From positions 1-5,270 of the forward strand of contig JBKPDW010000354.1 in the NCBI GenBank assembly GCA_046728115.1: 5,270 bases of DNA, read 5' to 3'. This DNA comes from CAVSWN01 sp046728115 (GTDB lineage: Bacteria; Acidobacteriota; Vicinamibacteria; Vicinamibacterales; CAVVIG01). The position numbers were made by a program, and so were the translations under genes. Shown here in pieces: positions 1-5,270 of the stretch. The notes under the pieces are model-generated. The model was given only the letters and a program-made list of their open reading frames with translations, searched no databases and had not been told where the DNA came from. How positions within the stretch are numbered: position 1 is the first letter of the stretch; each line of letters starts with the position of its first letter.

Positions 1-563
1 TCTTCAACACGCTGACGTCGATCTCGTCGCTCATCCGTACGCAGCCCGAGACGGCGCGCATGCTGATCGCAAAGCTCTCGGGATTGCTTCGCCGCCTGAT
101 GCGCAGCAGCGATCATTTCGTGACCCTGCGCGAGGAGCTCGAGTCGATCGACGAGTACCTCGACATCGAGGTCGTGCGGTTCGGCCCGCAGCTGAAGGTC
201 GTAAAGCAGATCAGCCCCGACACGCTCGACATCGTGGTCCCCAGCATGCTGTTGCAGCCACTCGTCGAGAATTCGATCAAGCACGGCCTGGCGAGGAAGG
301 TGGGGGGCGGTCGTATTACCATCAGGACGACCGTTCGCGACCACCATACAATCATCGAGGTGCACGACGATGGGCTGGGCATGACCGAAGATCGTCTGGA
401 ACGGGCGCTTGGCGACGGCATCGGCCTCAGCAACGTCGACGAGCGGCTTCGGACGATCTACGGCGCCAATTACCGCCTGAAGCTGACCAGCGTTCCCGGG
501 GAAGGAACGTGCGCGAGCGTGGAAATTCCTGAAATGATCGTGCCGGAGCGTGTCACGGCATGA
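1..563 (+). CDS. LytS/YehU-type sensor histidine kinase, C-terminal part (5' end outside window)
   Basis: This is the C-terminal 186 residues of a sensor kinase that would autophosphorylate and pass phosphate to the response regulator encoded next. The frame is open from the left edge (first full codon at position 3) and begins with FNTLTSISSLIR. This matches the sequence just after the phospho-accepting His of the His_kinase family (PHFLFN motif), so that His and any membrane or sensor domain lie to the left of the window. Counting the codon at position 3 as residue 1, the ATPase domain shows an N box (LVENSIKHG, around residues 88-95), a G1 box (DDGLGM, 122-127) and a G2 box (GIGLSNVDERL, from 139). 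An internal ATG at 60 is not the true start because homology extends upstream of it. The stop overlaps the next ATG as ATGA, which implies translational coupling. The signal sensed cannot be told from this fragment. Confidence 0.95.
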   Translation, partial: FNTLTSISSLIRTQPETARMLIAKLSGLLRRLMRSSDHFVTLREELESIDEYLDIEVVRFGPQLKVVKQISPDTLDIVVPSMLLQPLVENSIKHGLARKVGGGRITIRTTVRDHHTIIEVHDDGLGMTEDRLERALGDGIGLSNVDERLRTIYGANYRLKLTSVPGEGTCASVEIPEMIVPERVTA

Positions 564-1363
564 GCGGCGACCTGCGCGCCGTTCTCGTCGATGATGAACA
601 GCTGGCACGCGACGAACTGGCGTACCTCCTCGGGCGGGTCGGCGGCATCGAGATCATCGGTCAGGCCGGCAACGGCGTGGATGCGCTGACGACGATTGGG
701 CGTCTGCAGCCGGATGTGGTCTTTCTGGACGTGCAGATGCCCGGGTTGACGGGATTCGAGGTTGCGCGCCGAATGCTGAGTTCGGATGCAGCGTCGCATA
801 TCATTTTCGTGACGGCCTACGATCAGCATGCGATCGAAGCCTTCGAGGTCAATGCGGTCGACTATCTGTTGAAGCCGGTCGAACCGTCGCGGCTCGAAAT
901 GGCGCTCGACCGGGCCCGTCGGCGCATGAGCAGCGACCGCGCGGTGGCGCGCGAGGAGGTTGCGGCCGGATTCACCAGCGCGGACCTCGAGAAGATCGTC
1001 CAGCTCGTCAGCGAACGCCAGCAGCGCCGCGAGCGGCTGGCCATCAGAGTGGGCGAGCGCTTCGTCCTGGTGCAAGCGGAAGAGATTATCTATGCCTCGC
1101 TGATCGATGAGGCCATCACGGTTGTCACGACGCAGCACATTGGGGTATCGAATTACCGGACGCTCGACGAACTGCAGGAGCGACTGGACGCCACCGTGTT
1201 CTGGCGCGTGCACCGATCGCATCTCGTGAACATCAACAAGATCAAGGAGATCGTCCCTTGGTTCAGCCGGAACTACATCCTTCGGATGAAGGACCAGAAG
1301 TCAACGGAAATCCCGGTCAGTCGAATGCAGACGCGCCGCCTGCGGGAATACCTGAAGCTGTAG
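560..1363 (+). CDS. LytTR-family DNA-binding response regulator
   Basis: This 267-residue protein is a two-component transcription regulator of the AlgR/LytR/AgrA class, acting in the cytoplasm with the kinase encoded just upstream. The receiver domain spans about residues 5-120, with the acidic pair D11-D12, the phospho-acceptor D57 (FLDVQMPG), the switch residue T85 (VTAYD) and K105 (LLKPV), all intact. A charged linker at about 121-157 is rich in Arg and Glu. The LytTR DNA-binding domain follows at about 160-267, with the family signature FWRVHRSHLVNINKI (214-228) and a C-terminal PVSRMQTRRLREYL. The length is normal for the family. The ATG overlaps the kinase stop, and a modest GGAG lies at 545-548. 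The target genes are unknown. The signal peptidase frame immediately downstream may be in the same transcript, which is inference from strand and overlap only. Confidence 0.97.
   Translation: MSGDLRAVLVDDEQLARDELAYLLGRVGGIEIIGQAGNGVDALTTIGRLQPDVVFLDVQMPGLTGFEVARRMLSSDAASHIIFVTAYDQHAIEAFEVNAVDYLLKPVEPSRLEMALDRARRRMSSDRAVAREEVAAGFTSADLEKIVQLVSERQQRRERLAIRVGERFVLVQAEEIIYASLIDEAITVVTTQHIGVSNYRTLDELQERLDATVFWRVHRSHLVNINKIKEIVPWFSRNYILRMKDQKSTEIPVSRMQTRRLREYLKL
1244..1249 (+). promoter_or_regulatory. candidate Shine-Dalgarno for the TTG start of signal peptidase I
   Basis: AAGGAG lies 8 nt before TTG 1258, inside the response regulator coding sequence, where it also encodes Lys-Glu of IKEIV. Motif and spacing are near ideal, which supports the long signal peptidase form. 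Because the bases are also coding, the match could be chance. Confidence 0.4.
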
Positions 1364-2118
1364 CAGATCGCACGAGCGAGTCGAGGGATGAAAGCCTCGC
1401 GCTACAAGATGCGACCAGTCTCGCGCAACCCTTTCAGGCGAGCAGTGTCGAAAGCCGAGCCTTTCAGACGAGCGACGTCGAGGGCTGTGCCTTCGAGGCA
1501 ATCGACCCGCCTCTGCAGCCTGTCGCCGTCGCGGCCGGAGATGATGTCCGCTTTACGTCCACCCCCATCACGCCGGAGCCATCCACCGCCGCTGTCCGCC
1601 TCGCGCAGGTGCGCGACGAAATCGTCGCCTGGTTGAAGACGCTCGTCTCGGCGGCCGTCTACGCCGTGCTAATCGTCACGTTTGGATTTCAGGTGGCGCG
1701 TGTCGAAGGGCAGAGCATGGCGCCCACGCTCGAGGACCAGGACCGCCTCATCGTCAACAAGCTGGTCTATCGCATCGGCGATCCGCGTCGCGGCGATATC
1801 GTGATGCTCTACTATCCGCTCAACCCGGAAAAATCGTTCGTCAAGCGCGTCATCGCTGAGGAAGGCGATACGGTGCGTATCGTGGACGGCCGCGTGTACG
1901 TGAACGACATTCCGTTGAAGGACGACTACGTGCCCAGCGAGTACCGCAGCCACGACGATTGGGGCCCGCAGGTGATTCCCGAGGGGTACTACTTCGTGAT
2001 GGGCGATCACCGCAACAACAGCTCCGACAGCCGGCATTGGGGGATGGTGCCGAAGAAGTACATCATCGGCAAAGTGCAGCTGCGATGGTGGCCGGTGCCG
2101 ACAGCACGGGTCTTCTGA
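1258..2118 (+). CDS. lepB: signal peptidase I (S26 family), with hydrophilic N-terminal extension
   Basis: This membrane-anchored Ser/Lys peptidase removes signal peptides from exported proteins at the outer face of the inner membrane. Numbered from TTG 1258 (286 aa), it has a hydrophilic region (1-117), one transmembrane segment (about 128-147), the nucleophile Ser153 (GQSMAPTL), the general-base Lys196 (FVKRVIAEEGD) and the conserved GDHRNNSSDSR box (249-259). The catalytic part is complete. The start is uncertain. TTG 1258 has an excellent AAGGAG (1244-1249) at 8-nt spacing but overlaps the response regulator by 106 bp. The only other usual in-frame start before the membrane segment is GTG 1609, which gives 169 aa with Ser36/Lys79, close to compact Gram-positive SipS enzymes, but lacks a clear ribosome site. 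A CTG at 1513 is a remote third option. The extension is acidic, probably disordered and partly repetitive. The family call is very sure; the N-terminus is not. Confidence 0.95.
   Translation: MVQPELHPSDEGPEVNGNPGQSNADAPPAGIPEAVADRTSESRDESLALQDATSLAQPFQASSVESRAFQTSDVEGCAFEAIDPPLQPVAVAAGDDVRFTSTPITPEPSTAAVRLAQVRDEIVAWLKTLVSAAVYAVLIVTFGFQVARVEGQSMAPTLEDQDRLIVNKLVYRIGDPRRGDIVMLYYPLNPEKSFVKRVIAEEGDTVRIVDGRVYVNDIPLKDDYVPSEYRSHDDWGPQVIPEGYYFVMGDHRNNSSDSRHWGMVPKKYIIGKVQLRWWPVPTARVF
1429..1506 (+). repeat. degenerate 30-bp in-frame repeat in the lepB N-terminal extension
   Basis: There are two full units (1429-1458 and 1459-1488, 21 of 30 bases identical) and a partial third (1489-1506, 13 of 18 identical to the second). 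In the signal peptidase frame they encode PFQASSVESR, AFQTSDVEGC and AFEAID. The period is a multiple of three, as expected for duplication inside a coding sequence. A related stretch (ACGAGCGAGTCGAGGG at 1372-1387, compare 1468-1484) suggests older copies upstream. Confidence 0.6.
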
Positions 2119-2123
2119 CGGAC

Positions 2124-2145
2124 CATGGCTGATGAGTCAGCCATG
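2124..2145. repeat. perfect 9-bp inverted repeat after lepB
   Basis: CATGGCTGA (2124-2132) and TCAGCCATG (2137-2145) are exact reverse complements around a TGAG loop, beginning 6 nt after the lepB stop. The stem is moderately GC-rich and is not followed by a T-run, so it is a poor classical terminator. It ends 5 nt before the CDF start codon, so it may instead affect translation of that gene or stabilise the mRNA end. Confidence 0.7.
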
Positions 2146-2150
2146 AGCCC

Positions 2151-3044
2151 ATGTTTCACCATCAGCCATCAGCCATCAGCGATGACAGGAATACCGCCGT
2201 AGCCCGTGTCCTGATCCGGGTCCTTGTCCTCAACCTCGCAGTCGCGCTCGCCAAGATTGGGTTCGGGTATGCGAGCGGCGCCATCAGCATTCTGTCCGAT
2301 GGTTTCCATTCGCTCACCGATTCGGCCTCGAATGCCGTCGGTCTGGTCGGCGTTCGCGCAGCGGGACGCCCGCCTGACGCAGACCACCCTTACGGCCATC
2401 GCAAATACGAAACCGTCGCCGCAGCAGCCGTCACGATCTTTCTGGTCCTGATCATCGTCGAGGTTCTGCGGAACGCATTCAATCACCTGAGCGGCCGCGC
2501 GGCGCCCGTTGAAATCTCGATTGCCAGCTTCGTCGTCATGGCGGTCACGGTCGTGATCAATCTGATTGTCATCGCGTACGAGTCTCGCGAGGCGAAACGG
2601 CTGGCCAGTGAAATGCTGCTGGCCGACGCCACACAGACGCGTGGCGATGTCTGGACGTCGCTGACCGTCATCGCGGCGCTTGTGGGGGCCCGTTTGGGGA
2701 TCCCGATACTCGATCCGCTCGCCGCGATCTTCGTGGCCGGGTTCATCGGCTACGCAGGCTTTCAGATCGCTCGCGCGACGACTGGCATCCTCAGCGACCG
2801 CATCGTGATCGCGGATTCGGATCTCGAACACGTCGTCATGAGCGTGCCGGGCGTGATCGGGTGCCATCGGATCCGCACGCGCGGATCCTCGGATCACGTA
2901 TTTCTGGATCTCCACGTCTGGCTTCCGGCAGACATGCCCTTGACCGAGGCCCACGATCTGTCACATGTCGTCAAGGATCGGCTGATGGCGAAGTATCCGC
3001 AGATTGCGGATGCGGTGATTCACATCGAGCCGCCGCCCAGATAA
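2151..3044 (+). CDS. cation diffusion facilitator (CDF) family metal transporter
   Basis: This inner-membrane metal/proton antiporter probably exports Zn, Fe, Mn or a similar divalent cation. Its 297 residues follow the YiiP/FieF layout, with six predicted membrane segments (about 20-41, 43-68, 88-107, 124-143, 163-180, 184-206) and a cytoplasmic dimerisation domain (about 217-297). Aligning by eye to YiiP, site A is His53, Asp57, Gln162 and Asp166, where YiiP has Asp, Asp, His and Asp. Site B is complete (Asp76, His79, His83 in DADHPYGH). The cytoplasmic site keeps His239, His255, His268 and His291, with Glu293 near the YiiP Asp. ATG 2151 is the only good start before the first membrane segment, but its Shine-Dalgarno is weak and its first codons are heptamer repeat. 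It follows lepB by 32 bp and may share its transcript. Substrate cannot be assigned. Confidence 0.95.
   Translation: MFHHQPSAISDDRNTAVARVLIRVLVLNLAVALAKIGFGYASGAISILSDGFHSLTDSASNAVGLVGVRAAGRPPDADHPYGHRKYETVAAAAVTIFLVLIIVEVLRNAFNHLSGRAAPVEISIASFVVMAVTVVINLIVIAYESREAKRLASEMLLADATQTRGDVWTSLTVIAALVGARLGIPILDPLAAIFVAGFIGYAGFQIARATTGILSDRIVIADSDLEHVVMSVPGVIGCHRIRTRGSSDHVFLDLHVWLPADMPLTEAHDLSHVVKDRLMAKYPQIADAVIHIEPPPR
2160..2180 (+). repeat. three exact tandem CATCAGC heptamers at the start of the CDF gene
   Basis: CATCAGC occurs at 2160-2166, 2167-2173 and 2174-2180 without mismatch. It covers codons about 4-10 of the CDF frame starting at 2151, encoding part of HHQPSAIS. The reverse complement GCTGATG lies at 2128-2134 in the preceding hairpin, so the array and hairpin belong to one repeat family. 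The unit is not a multiple of three, so gain or loss of one copy would shift the frame for a start at 2151. Confidence 0.85.
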
Positions 3045-3050
3045 CGGGCG
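3034..3050. terminator. weak hairpin between convergent CDF and cyclotransferase genes
   Basis: CGCCC (3034-3038) and GGGCG (3046-3050) can form a 5-bp stem with a 7-nt loop spanning the CDF stop codon, in the only gap between two convergent genes. There is no T-run on either side, so termination is only a positional guess. Confidence 0.15.
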
Positions 3051-3051
3051 C

Positions 3052-3831
3052 CTACTTGTTCACCAATCGAATCTCAAACAGCTTCGGCCAGAGCTTGCCT
3101 GTCACAAACAGCCGATCGCGGTGGGCATCGTAGGCGATGCCATTCAGGACGCCGTCGGATGGACGTTCGTTGCCGGCGAGCAGGCCGCGGAGATCGATAT
3201 AGCCGAGAACGCGCCCGCTGTCGGGGCTGATGCGCGCGATGTAGTCAGTAGTCCAGACGTTGGCGAAGATCTCGCCTTTGACGTATTCGAGTTCGTTCAG
3301 ATTCCTGAGCGGCGCGCCCGCGGCCATCACGCGCGTGCGGCGGCGCTCGGCGAACGTGACGGGGTCAAGAAATCGCAGCCACTCGGTCCCGTCGCTCATG
3401 ATGAGGTGTGTGCCGTCGTGCGTGAGGCCCCATCCTTCGCCGGCATACTTGAACGTGCTCTTTTCGAGAAACGTGTCCTTGTCGTACACGATCGCAATCT
3501 CCGACTGCCAGGTCAGCTCGATGAGATCGGACTTCCACACCGTGATGCCCTCGCCAAAATGTTGAGCGGGCACATCGCGGCGCTGTAGCACCTCGCCGGT
3601 TTCCAGCTTGACGCGGCGGATCGATGAGCGCCCGTTGAGACCGGTGCCTTCGTACAGCACGCCGTCCACGTATTCCAGGCCTTGTGTGAACGCATTCGAA
3701 TCGTGAGGGTAGGTTCGGACGATCAGATAGCCGCTGACCGGCACATTACCCGATGGGGGCTGCGCCGGAACGCTGGAAACGTCGGCAAACACAAGGCTCG
3801 TCAATGCCACAAACACGACAGAAAGACGCAC
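3052..3831 (-). CDS. secreted glutaminyl-peptide cyclotransferase (plant/bacterial type)
   Basis: This 259-residue protein would cyclise N-terminal Gln of peptides or proteins to pyroglutamate with release of ammonia. It belongs to the five-bladed beta-propeller cyclotransferase family (papaya, Xanthomonas, Myxococcus), which is unrelated to the mammalian zinc enzyme. Family blocks in order are YPHDSNAFTQGLEY (41-54), YEGTGLNGRSSIR (60-72), FGEGITVW (92-99), GEGWGLTHDG (131-140), LNELEYVKG (178-186), WTTDYIARI (193-201) and LNGIAYD (229-235) with VTGKLWPKLFEI (243-254). The N-terminus is a signal peptide with a hydrophobic core at about 4-16 and likely cleavage near VPA-QPP (residue 23). There is no lipobox Cys, so a soluble periplasmic or secreted enzyme is expected. 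The start is GTG 3831, the only start after an in-frame TAG at 3853-3855; an ATG at 3839 is out of frame. The ribosome site is weak. It converges on the CDF gene with a 7-bp gap. Natural substrates are unknown. Confidence 0.95.
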   Translation of the reverse strand: MRLSVVFVALTSLVFADVSSVPAQPPSGNVPVSGYLIVRTYPHDSNAFTQGLEYVDGVLYEGTGLNGRSSIRRVKLETGEVLQRRDVPAQHFGEGITVWKSDLIELTWQSEIAIVYDKDTFLEKSTFKYAGEGWGLTHDGTHLIMSDGTEWLRFLDPVTFAERRRTRVMAAGAPLRNLNELEYVKGEIFANVWTTDYIARISPDSGRVLGYIDLRGLLAGNERPSDGVLNGIAYDAHRDRLFVTGKLWPKLFEIRLVNK

Positions 3832-3964
3832 CGGGTCATTATGGCGCGAATCCTAAACCTTCCAGACCCACTTGTTCCTGCGCGCCCTGCTTCGTCCGGC
3901 CTCCCGTTGGCAACATGCGGCGCCACGGCGGCCACTGACCGATTTACTTTCGCAAACGTCTTCT
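3832..3964. other. 133-bp spacer between the two minus-strand genes
   Basis: This spacer lies downstream of the dehydrogenase stop and upstream of the cyclotransferase GTG. No strong terminator hairpin with T-run, convincing promoter pair or RNA gene was seen. Open frames crossing it on the + strand have no recognisable protein. It presumably holds the cyclotransferase leader and perhaps its promoter. Confidence 0.5.
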
Positions 3965-4951
3965 TTAGTACCCGACCGTCTTGTCCACGACATTCATCAG
4001 CGGATCGCCGCGTTCGAAACGCCTCAAGTTATCGGAAAACAAATCCACGAGCCTCGTCCAGTAGTCGGGCATCGCTCCCGCCGTGTGCGGCGTTATGAGG
4101 ACGTGCGGCAAATCCCAGTACGGACTCGACGCCTCGAGCGGCTCGCGCGCGAATACGTCGAGCGCAGCGCCGGCCACACGGCCATCTCGCAGCGCCTCGA
4201 CGAGCGCGTCATCGTCGATCAGCTTGCCGCGTGCGACGTTGACCAGGATCGCACCGCGCTTGATGACCTTCAGCTCGCGACGGCCGATCAGCTGCTTCGT
4301 CTCGGGCGTCTGCGGCAGCGACAGCACGACGACGTCACTGAGGGCCAGCAGGTCGGCCAGTCGATCCGGCATCCAGACCGCCTCGATGCCGTCGGGCACT
4401 GGTCGAGTCGGCCGCCGCCGGATGGCGGTGACGCGGAAGCCGAAGGGCACTGCAATCCTGGCCACCTCGAGGCCAATCGCGCCCAGACCGACGATACCCA
4501 TGCGCGATCCCTGCAGGATCCGCACGCGCGACCGCTCGCCCTCGAGTCGGTCCTGCGCCCACTCGTGACCGGCTTGGGCGCGAATTGCAACAGGCAACTC
4601 GCGCGCCAGCGCGATCGTGACGCCGAGGACGTGTTCGGCGATGGATCGCGCACGAATCCCACGCGCGGTCGTCACGATCACATCGCTCGCGAGCAGTTCG
4701 GGAAACATCAGATTGCCGACACCGGCGGCGGGACTCTGCACCCATCGAAGACGCTGTGCTGAGGGAAAGACGTCACGATCAACGAACGGCGTGAACGCCA
4801 CGTCAGCACGTGGCAGCAGCTGGCGCAGCGCGTCGCGATCCCACGCTTCCAGAAAAGTGTGATGCGGAAAGGCCTGACGCAGTCCATCGACGAAATGGCG
4901 GGGCATGACCCAGATTGCGGCAGGGCTGATGACGCCGATGAGTACGTTCAT
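3965..4951 (-). CDS. D-isomer-specific 2-hydroxyacid dehydrogenase, NAD(P)-dependent
   Basis: This 328-residue cytoplasmic oxidoreductase interconverts a D-2-hydroxyacid and its 2-keto acid. The N-terminal substrate-domain part (about 1-105) contains WVQSPAAGVGN (70-80). The NAD-binding Rossmann domain (about 106-290) has GLGAIG (155-160) after the first strand, and LVNVARGKLIDDDALVEAL follows. The family catalytic residues are all present: Arg241, Glu270 (AREPLE) and His289 (ITPHTAGA). Length and spacing are normal. The hydrophobic active-site loop and lack of a C-terminal ACT domain argue against a SerA-type serine biosynthesis enzyme. It is closer to the glyoxylate/hydroxypyruvate-reductase-like group, but the substrate cannot be read from the sequence. 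After the second Rossmann strand there is an Arg cluster (RRRPTR, 178-183), the kind of pattern often linked to NADP preference. ATG 4951 fits the domain start although no clear Shine-Dalgarno precedes it. Confidence 0.96.
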   Translation of the reverse strand: MNVLIGVISPAAIWVMPRHFVDGLRQAFPHHTFLEAWDRDALRQLLPRADVAFTPFVDRDVFPSAQRLRWVQSPAAGVGNLMFPELLASDVIVTTARGIRARSIAEHVLGVTIALARELPVAIRAQAGHEWAQDRLEGERSRVRILQGSRMGIVGLGAIGLEVARIAVPFGFRVTAIRRRPTRPVPDGIEAVWMPDRLADLLALSDVVVLSLPQTPETKQLIGRRELKVIKRGAILVNVARGKLIDDDALVEALRDGRVAGAALDVFAREPLEASSPYWDLPHVLITPHTAGAMPDYWTRLVDLFSDNLRRFERGDPLMNVVDKTVGY

Positions 4952-5164
4952 GCAGGTCGGAAATGCAAGTTATGTGGATGTGTGGATTTTTGCGATCCGG
5001 CTTTGTGGACATCTTCCGAAAGGTGGATACGATGCCCAGACCGATGGCTCCACCACTCGGACCGGGGCAGTACCTGCGCGACCGAGGATTACCAGCGCAT
5101 GTTGCATGCCCACGGCACCATGCACGTCACAACGCTGCAGGAGAGTCGAAGAGCGAGACGACAG
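4952..5164. other. non-coding region upstream of the dehydrogenase
   Basis: No recognisable gene lies here. Three TGTGGA motifs occur (4973-4978, 4981-4986, 5004-5009); the first two are spaced 8 bp. On the minus strand this is where the dehydrogenase promoter should be, but no convincing -35/-10 pair was found. A + strand frame starts at ATG 5032 after a Shine-Dalgarno-like AAAGGTGG and stays open to the right edge, but it has no known motif and its second half is low-complexity repeat, so it is not called as a gene. Confidence 0.5.
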
Positions 5165-5270
5165 GATGCTCAGATCCTCACATCCTCACATCCTCACATC
5201 CTCACATCCTCAGATCCTCACATCCTCACATCCTCACATCCTCACATCCTCACCTCCTCACCTCCTCACA
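5165..5270. repeat. octamer tandem array (CATCCTCA)n with 40-bp higher-order duplication
   Basis: Thirteen contiguous 8-bp units are present and the array runs off the window. Nine units... of the first eleven the order is GATGCTCA, GATCCTCA, four CATCCTCA, GATCCTCA, four CATCCTCA; two CCTCCTCA units follow (eight exact consensus copies in all), then the start of another unit. The blocks 5173-5212 and 5213-5252 are identical 40-mers, so a five-unit block was duplicated as a whole. The + strand is almost free of G; the minus strand is TGAGGATG repeated, with GG every 8 nt. The G-to-C, C and G variants mark unit boundaries. Copy number in the genome may be larger, since the end is not seen. Confidence 0.95.

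Noticed and set aside
470..1222. 250-aa open frame on the minus strand
   Set aside because: It lies wholly opposite the response regulator, whose domains and catalytic residues are certain. The antisense product has no recognisable motif and is a typical GC-rich shadow frame.
1388..1636. 82-aa + strand frame starting at ATG 1388
   Set aside because: It is in a different frame from lepB, is Arg/Ser/Pro-rich and lacks any motif. The in-frame repeat and membrane segment support the lepB frame instead.
2124..2150. Intrinsic terminator after lepB
   Set aside because: The hairpin is perfect but has no T-run after it (AGCCCATGTTT follows), so it is listed as an inverted repeat only.
2169..2954. 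261-aa open frame on the minus strand
   Set aside because: It is antisense to the CDF transporter gene; the translation is an Asp/Arg-rich composition artefact without domains.
3872..4762. 296-aa open frame on the + strand
   Set aside because: It is antisense to the dehydrogenase, which has full catalytic and Rossmann motifs. The product is Arg/His/Asp-rich with no family resemblance.
4973..5010. DnaA-box cluster or replication origin
   Set aside because: Each site has two mismatches to the consensus, there is no AT-rich unwinding region, and no dnaA, dnaN or parAB gene is nearby.
5165..5270. CRISPR array
   Set aside because: The repeats are 8 bp and directly contiguous, without spacers, so this is a simple tandem repeat.

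Overview
The window is a GC-rich bacterial chromosome segment with five clear protein-coding genes and one gene cut by the left edge. The gene mix and protein style recall soil Acidobacteriota, perhaps Vicinamibacteria-like: a LytS/LytTR-type sensor-regulator pair, signal peptidase I with a long hydrophilic N-terminus, a plant-type glutaminyl cyclotransferase, and short-unit tandem repeats between genes. That assignment is inference from style only. No rRNA, tRNA, CRISPR array, transposase, phage or plasmid gene was seen.

Positions 1-2118 (+ strand) look like one co-directional unit. It holds the C-terminal part of a LytS-type histidine kinase, a LytTR-family response regulator whose ATG overlaps the kinase stop (ATGA), and signal peptidase I. 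The longest signal peptidase frame starts inside the response regulator gene behind a good Shine-Dalgarno sequence, and its N-terminal extension carries a degenerate 10-residue repeat.

Positions 2119-3044 (+ strand) hold a cation diffusion facilitator (CDF) metal transporter. The junction before it has a perfect 9-bp inverted repeat followed by three exact CATCAGC heptamers that run into the first codons. One arm can also pair with the heptamers, so competing hairpins around the start codon are possible. The transporter appears to carry Gln in place of the usual His at one residue of the membrane transport site.

Positions 3052-4951 (- strand) hold a secreted glutaminyl-peptide cyclotransferase, convergent with the CDF gene and only 7 bp from it, and upstream of it a D-2-hydroxyacid dehydrogenase. 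The two minus-strand genes are separated by 133 bp and have no obvious functional link.

Positions 4952-5270 have no convincing gene. They contain three TGTGGA motifs near the dehydrogenase start and an octamer (CATCCTCA) tandem array with a perfect 40-bp higher-order duplication that runs off the right edge.

Overall this is mostly ordinary chromosome. The parts most worth a second look are the repeat-laden junctions, the signal peptidase N-terminus and the substituted CDF metal site. I do not see a new defence, mobile or biosynthetic system.
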